NCBI GenBank assembly: GCA_009699025.1
Contig: WLOZ01000054.1
Location: 1 to 8,991, forward strand
From: Actinomycetota bacterium
GTDB lineage: Bacteria; Actinomycetota; Actinomycetes; S36-B12; CAIYMF01
Length of the DNA stretch: 8,991 nt
Direction of reading: 5' to 3'
The position numbers were made by a program, and so were the translations under genes. Within the stretch, counting starts at the first letter, position 1. Every line of letters starts with the position of its first letter. The notes beneath the pieces were generated by a model. The model searched no databases. It saw only the letters and a program-made list of their open reading frames with translations, and was not told where the DNA came from. Positions 6,721 through 8,991 of the stretch are shown here, one piece after another.

Positions 6721-6732
6721 GGCACGACCGTA
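6721..6732 (-). promoter_or_regulatory. Putative leaderless promoter (-10 box) of the oligopeptidase gene
   Basis: On the minus strand TACGGT (6732 to 6727) matches TANNNT and is followed by 6 bases and the ATG at 6720, with no Shine-Dalgarno sequence. The same spacing is seen before the aldo/keto reductase. It supports the shorter start codon for the peptidase. No clear -35 box is visible. Confidence 0.45.
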
Positions 6733-6779
6733 CTGGGCGTGCTGACCGCCACCTACGACGTTGTGGTAACGAGCGGCGA

Positions 6780-6785
6780 TAGTGT
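6780..6785 (+). promoter_or_regulatory. Candidate -10 box for the epimerase-glycosyltransferase pair
   Basis: TAGTGT on the plus strand fits TANNNT and would start transcription near 6792, giving a leader of about 36 bases that contains the GGAGG ribosome site at 6818-6822. It lies in the 107-bp divergent gap between the peptidase and epimerase genes. The -35 region is not convincing. Confidence 0.3.
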
Positions 6786-6827
6786 GAGAGCCCCGGAAGC
6801 TCATGACGACATCGCGCGGAGGCCAGG

Positions 6828-7802
6828 ATGGCGGTCTCGCACGCCGGCCAACGTGATGAGAGTCAACAGCGCGTTCTCGTCACCGGAGCCCTCGGCTTCG
6901 TCGGAAGTCATGTGGTGCAGCACCTGCTCGATCTGGGCTGGGCCGTGGTGGGTATCGACAACCTCGACGACACGATCAGAGGCCCGGCAGACAGGGTCGA
7001 CTTCCTGAATTCACTCGATCATCCGCGCTGGAGTTTCCACCAGAATTCCGCCAGCTCTTTCGTGGGCGACTCGGCGCCGTTGCAATTCGACGCCGTGATT
7101 CACCTCGCGGCCTCGGTGGGACTGGCGGCAAGCTGGGCCGACCCCAGCGGCTTCCATGACAACAACGTGGGTGAGACCGCGGCCCTGGTTCGGGCCGTGC
7201 GAGCGTCGCCGCGGGTCAGGCGAGTGGTGCACGTGTCGACCTCGTCGGTGTACGGCCGCACCGCCGAGGGAGCAGAGGGGCAGCCGTTGACGCCGACGTC
7301 GCCATACGGCACCTCCAAACTCGAGGCAGAGGCCCTGTGGACCAACGACCTCGAACTGTCGCGGCTCACCACCGTGCTGCGACTGTTCTCGGTGTTCGGC
7401 CCGCGACAGCGCCCCGACATGCTGTGGTCGCGCGTGATCGACTCGGCGCTGCGGGGCGCGCCGAGCCGCATCTTCGACGACGGTCACCAGCGCCGCACCT
7501 TCACGTACGTCACCGACGTGGCAGCTGCGGTGTGCCACGCGGCTGACGCCTCGACCCCTGCCGGGGTGTTCAATATCGCGGGGGCTGAGCAGGTGTCCGT
7601 GCTCGAGGGCGTGTCGGTGCTCGAGGACATTCTCGGCCGGCCCGTGACCGTGGCGCACGAGCCGGCGCTCGCGGGCGACCAGCGACGTACGAGAGGCGAT
7701 TCGACGCTCGCCGGTCGTGACCTTGGCTATGCGCCTCGGGTGACCTTCCGCGATGGCCTCGCTGCGCAGGTTGAGTACCAGCGGGCTCGGGCCCTCACGT
7801 GA
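6828..7802 (+). CDS. NAD-dependent epimerase/dehydratase (extended SDR; nucleotide-sugar epimerase-like)
   Basis: This 324-residue cytoplasmic protein has an extended short-chain dehydrogenase fold. A 15-residue polar leader precedes the Rossmann strand and glycine motif G20-x-x-G23-x-x-G26 (TGALGFVGSH). D44 in VGIDNLDD is placed to bind the NAD ribose. The HLAASVG segment (92-98) and HVSTSSVYG (135-143) supply the catalytic Ser/Thr strand. Y160 and K164 (YGTSK) complete the active site. The C-terminal half has RPDMLWSRVIDSALRG and RRTFTYVTDVA, which resemble UDP-glucuronate and UDP-glucose 4-epimerase-like enzymes. GVFNIAGAEQVSV is the usual late motif. The precise nucleotide sugar cannot be assigned. 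GGAGG at 6818-6822 lies 5 bases before the ATG and fixes the start. The stop codon overlaps the GTG of the glycosyltransferase, so the two are probably coupled in making a surface glycan or glycolipid. Confidence 0.88.
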   Translation: MAVSHAGQRDESQQRVLVTGALGFVGSHVVQHLLDLGWAVVGIDNLDDTIRGPADRVDFLNSLDHPRWSFHQNSASSFVGDSAPLQFDAVIHLAASVGLAASWADPSGFHDNNVGETAALVRAVRASPRVRRVVHVSTSSVYGRTAEGAEGQPLTPTSPYGTSKLEAEALWTNDLELSRLTTVLRLFSVFGPRQRPDMLWSRVIDSALRGAPSRIFDDGHQRRTFTYVTDVAAAVCHAADASTPAGVFNIAGAEQVSVLEGVSVLEDILGRPVTVAHEPALAGDQRRTRGDSTLAGRDLGYAPRVTFRDGLAAQVEYQRARALT

Positions 7803-8893
7803 GGGTGCTGCTGGTCACCGTGCACCTGCGGTGTGGGGGTGCCGAGCGGGTGATGTCGTGGCTCGCCGCGCGCCTCGACGCGCTGGGTCACGAGGTCACG
7901 CTTGCCACGTGGTTCCTACCCATCGATGACTTCTACGCGCTACCGCCGGGGGTCGCGCGTGTGGGGGTGCGCGACGACACGCGTCAGGCGCGGTTCCAAT
8001 TCCATGTCGACCGGGTGCGGTTCATCCGCAGGATTCGACAGCTGGCCAAGGATGCCGACGTGGTGCTCGCCTTCCTGCCCGACGCCAACGTCGCCACGCT
8101 ACTGGCCACCATCGGGCTGGGTGTACCCGTGGTGGTGTCTGAGCGAAACCACCCCGTGTGGTCGGGCGCGCGGCGACGAAGCGGGCGCCTGGGCGGCTGG
8201 CTGGTTCGCTGGCGGGCTGCCGCGTTCGTGGTGCAGAGCGCCGACATCGCCGAGGCCTTCAGGCTGAGATGGGGAATCACTGGCGCGGTGGTCATTCCCA
8301 ACGCGCCCGCCATTGCCATCGCCGCCGCGACCCACCGGGGCCCGGTGGTCCTCAGCGTCGGCCGACTCGTGGAGGCCAAGGACCACGCCACGCTCATCCG
8401 CGCATGGGCACGAGTGGCGAGCACGTACCCGCAGTGGACCCTGCGCATCATCGGCGAGGGGCCGTTGAAGCAGGCGCTGGGCACGATGGTGCAGCAACTT
8501 GGGCTCGAGCATCGGGTCGAGATCATTGAGCCGCGGGTCGACATCGGCACTGAATTCCAGGCGGCCTCCATCTTCGTGCTGCCCTCCGTTACTGAGGGCT
8601 TTCCCAACGCGCTGCTCGAGGCGGCGGCCAGCGGGTGCGCCTGCATAGCTACCGACTGCCCCGGCGCGAGCGCCGACATTGTCGACCACGGATCGGCCGG
8701 ACTGCTCGTGCCGGTGGGCGACCACGTGGCGCTGGCGGCCGCGCTCGAGTCGCTCGTGGGCGACGCTGGCCAACGCGAGGAACTGGGTGAAGCCGCTCGG
8801 GTGTCTGCCGGCCGGTTCGATGCCGACACCGTAGTGGGGCAGTGGGTGCAGGTGCTGTCTCACGCTCAGGGTGCGGGCGTGCTCAGAACCTGA
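7799..8893 (+). CDS. Family 4 glycosyltransferase (GT-B)
   Basis: This 364-residue protein has the two-domain GT-B layout. The N-terminal acceptor domain opens with MRVLLVTVHLRCGGAERVMS, the glycine-rich loop typical of GT4 enzymes, and includes VVSERNHPVW (112-121). The C-terminal donor domain starts near 182 with VVLSVGRLVEAKDHATLI (183-200), followed by IIGEGPLK (217-224). The E-x7-E motif is intact: E266 and E274 in TEGFPNALLE, then the GCACIATDCPG loop. Retaining GT4 enzymes move a sugar from a nucleotide sugar to a lipid-linked or polysaccharide acceptor at the cytoplasmic membrane face. Donor and acceptor are not readable. The start is a GTG at 7799-7801 sharing bases with the epimerase TGA (GTGA overlap). 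It has no independent ribosome site, so it probably relies on translational coupling. Confidence 0.92.
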   Translation: MRVLLVTVHLRCGGAERVMSWLAARLDALGHEVTLATWFLPIDDFYALPPGVARVGVRDDTRQARFQFHVDRVRFIRRIRQLAKDADVVLAFLPDANVATLLATIGLGVPVVVSERNHPVWSGARRRSGRLGGWLVRWRAAAFVVQSADIAEAFRLRWGITGAVVIPNAPAIAIAAATHRGPVVLSVGRLVEAKDHATLIRAWARVASTYPQWTLRIIGEGPLKQALGTMVQQLGLEHRVEIIEPRVDIGTEFQAASIFVLPSVTEGFPNALLEAAASGCACIATDCPGASADIVDHGSAGLLVPVGDHVALAAALESLVGDAGQREELGEAARVSAGRFDADTVVGQWVQVLSHAQGAGVLRT

Positions 8894-8914
8894 CCGCGGG
8901 GCAGTGCGCGGTGT

Positions 8915-8920
8915 TACTGT
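8915..8920 (+). promoter_or_regulatory. Candidate -10 box for the right-edge gene
   Basis: TACTGT fits TANNNT and would start transcription near 8927, about 48 bases before the ATG at 8975. CTGACC at 8890-8895 is a weak -35 candidate, with a slightly long 19-base spacer. If real, the right-edge gene is transcribed separately from the glycosyltransferase. The call is low confidence. Confidence 0.3.
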
Positions 8921-8974
8921 GACGGAAATCCTGAGCGACCACTCAGTGCACGCCGCCGGTCACGTGGAGGTCTG

Positions 8975-8991
8975 ATGAATCGCCCAACTCA
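8975..8991 (+). CDS. Start of an unidentified gene (only five codons in the window)
   Basis: An ATG at 8975-8977 is preceded by GGAGG at 8966-8970 with 4 bases between them, a good ribosome site. The visible product is MNRPT before the sequence ends. The gene lies 81 bases after the glycosyltransferase stop on the same strand. Nothing about its function can be read. Confidence 0.55.

Noticed and set aside
6721..6804. Extended N-terminus of the oligopeptidase from ATG 6804
   Set aside because: The 28 extra residues are unlike the family, would cross the divergent promoter gap, and the ATG at 6720 has a well-placed -10 box.
7984..8829. Minus-strand open frames of 281 and 254 codons opposite the glycosyltransferase
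   Set aside because: They lie antisense to a clear GT4 enzyme with intact motifs. Their products are of low complexity (S/A/R/T-rich) with no family features.
8893..8912. Possible terminator after the glycosyltransferase (ACCGCG / CGCGGT, 6-bp stem, 8-base loop)
   Set aside because: The stem is short and no run of T residues follows, so it cannot be called an intrinsic terminator.

Overview
The window looks like chromosomal DNA of a high-GC Gram-positive bacterium (Actinobacteria). The GC-rich code, G/C-ending codons, TANNNT-type -10 boxes and apparently leaderless genes fit this. A member of or near the Microbacteriaceae is my guess, not something the sequence proves. All genes from the left edge to about 6.72 kb are on the minus strand. 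From 6.83 kb to the right edge they are on the plus strand, so the two halves diverge from a ~107-bp control region.

Left to right: (1) the N-terminal 269 codons of a GT-B / CDP-glycerol glycerophosphotransferase-like protein run off the left edge on the minus strand. (2) An aldo/keto reductase has an intact D-Y-K-H tetrad. (3) About 150 bp holds a decayed pentapeptide-repeat gene fragment that overlaps the 3' end of the next gene in another frame. (4) A thiamin-related transport operon, read right to left, consists of a TPP (THI-box) riboswitch, an NMT1/THI5-type substrate-binding lipoprotein, a uridine-kinase-like P-loop protein and an ABC permease. (5) A full-length S9A peptidase of the oligopeptidase B type follows. 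(6) On the plus strand there is an NAD-dependent sugar epimerase/dehydratase, then a GT4 glycosyltransferase overlapping it by 4 bases, and finally the first codons of another gene at the right edge.

The riboswitch operon most likely imports a thiamin pyrimidine precursor and is shut off by thiamin pyrophosphate. No ATPase gene for the transporter is present. Where one might be expected, the permease frame instead runs out of register through the pentapeptide remnant, which suggests an old deletion junction. The epimerase and glycosyltransferase are translationally coupled and probably serve cell-surface polysaccharide or glycolipid synthesis, as may the partial transferase at the left edge.

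I saw no rRNA, tRNA, CRISPR array, insertion sequence or phage gene. No dedicated defence system or clearly new multi-gene system was recognisable. The points most worth a second look are the pentapeptide remnant with the altered permease tail, the kinase-like gene inside a TPP-controlled transporter operon, and a repeated leaderless-promoter arrangement in front of three genes.
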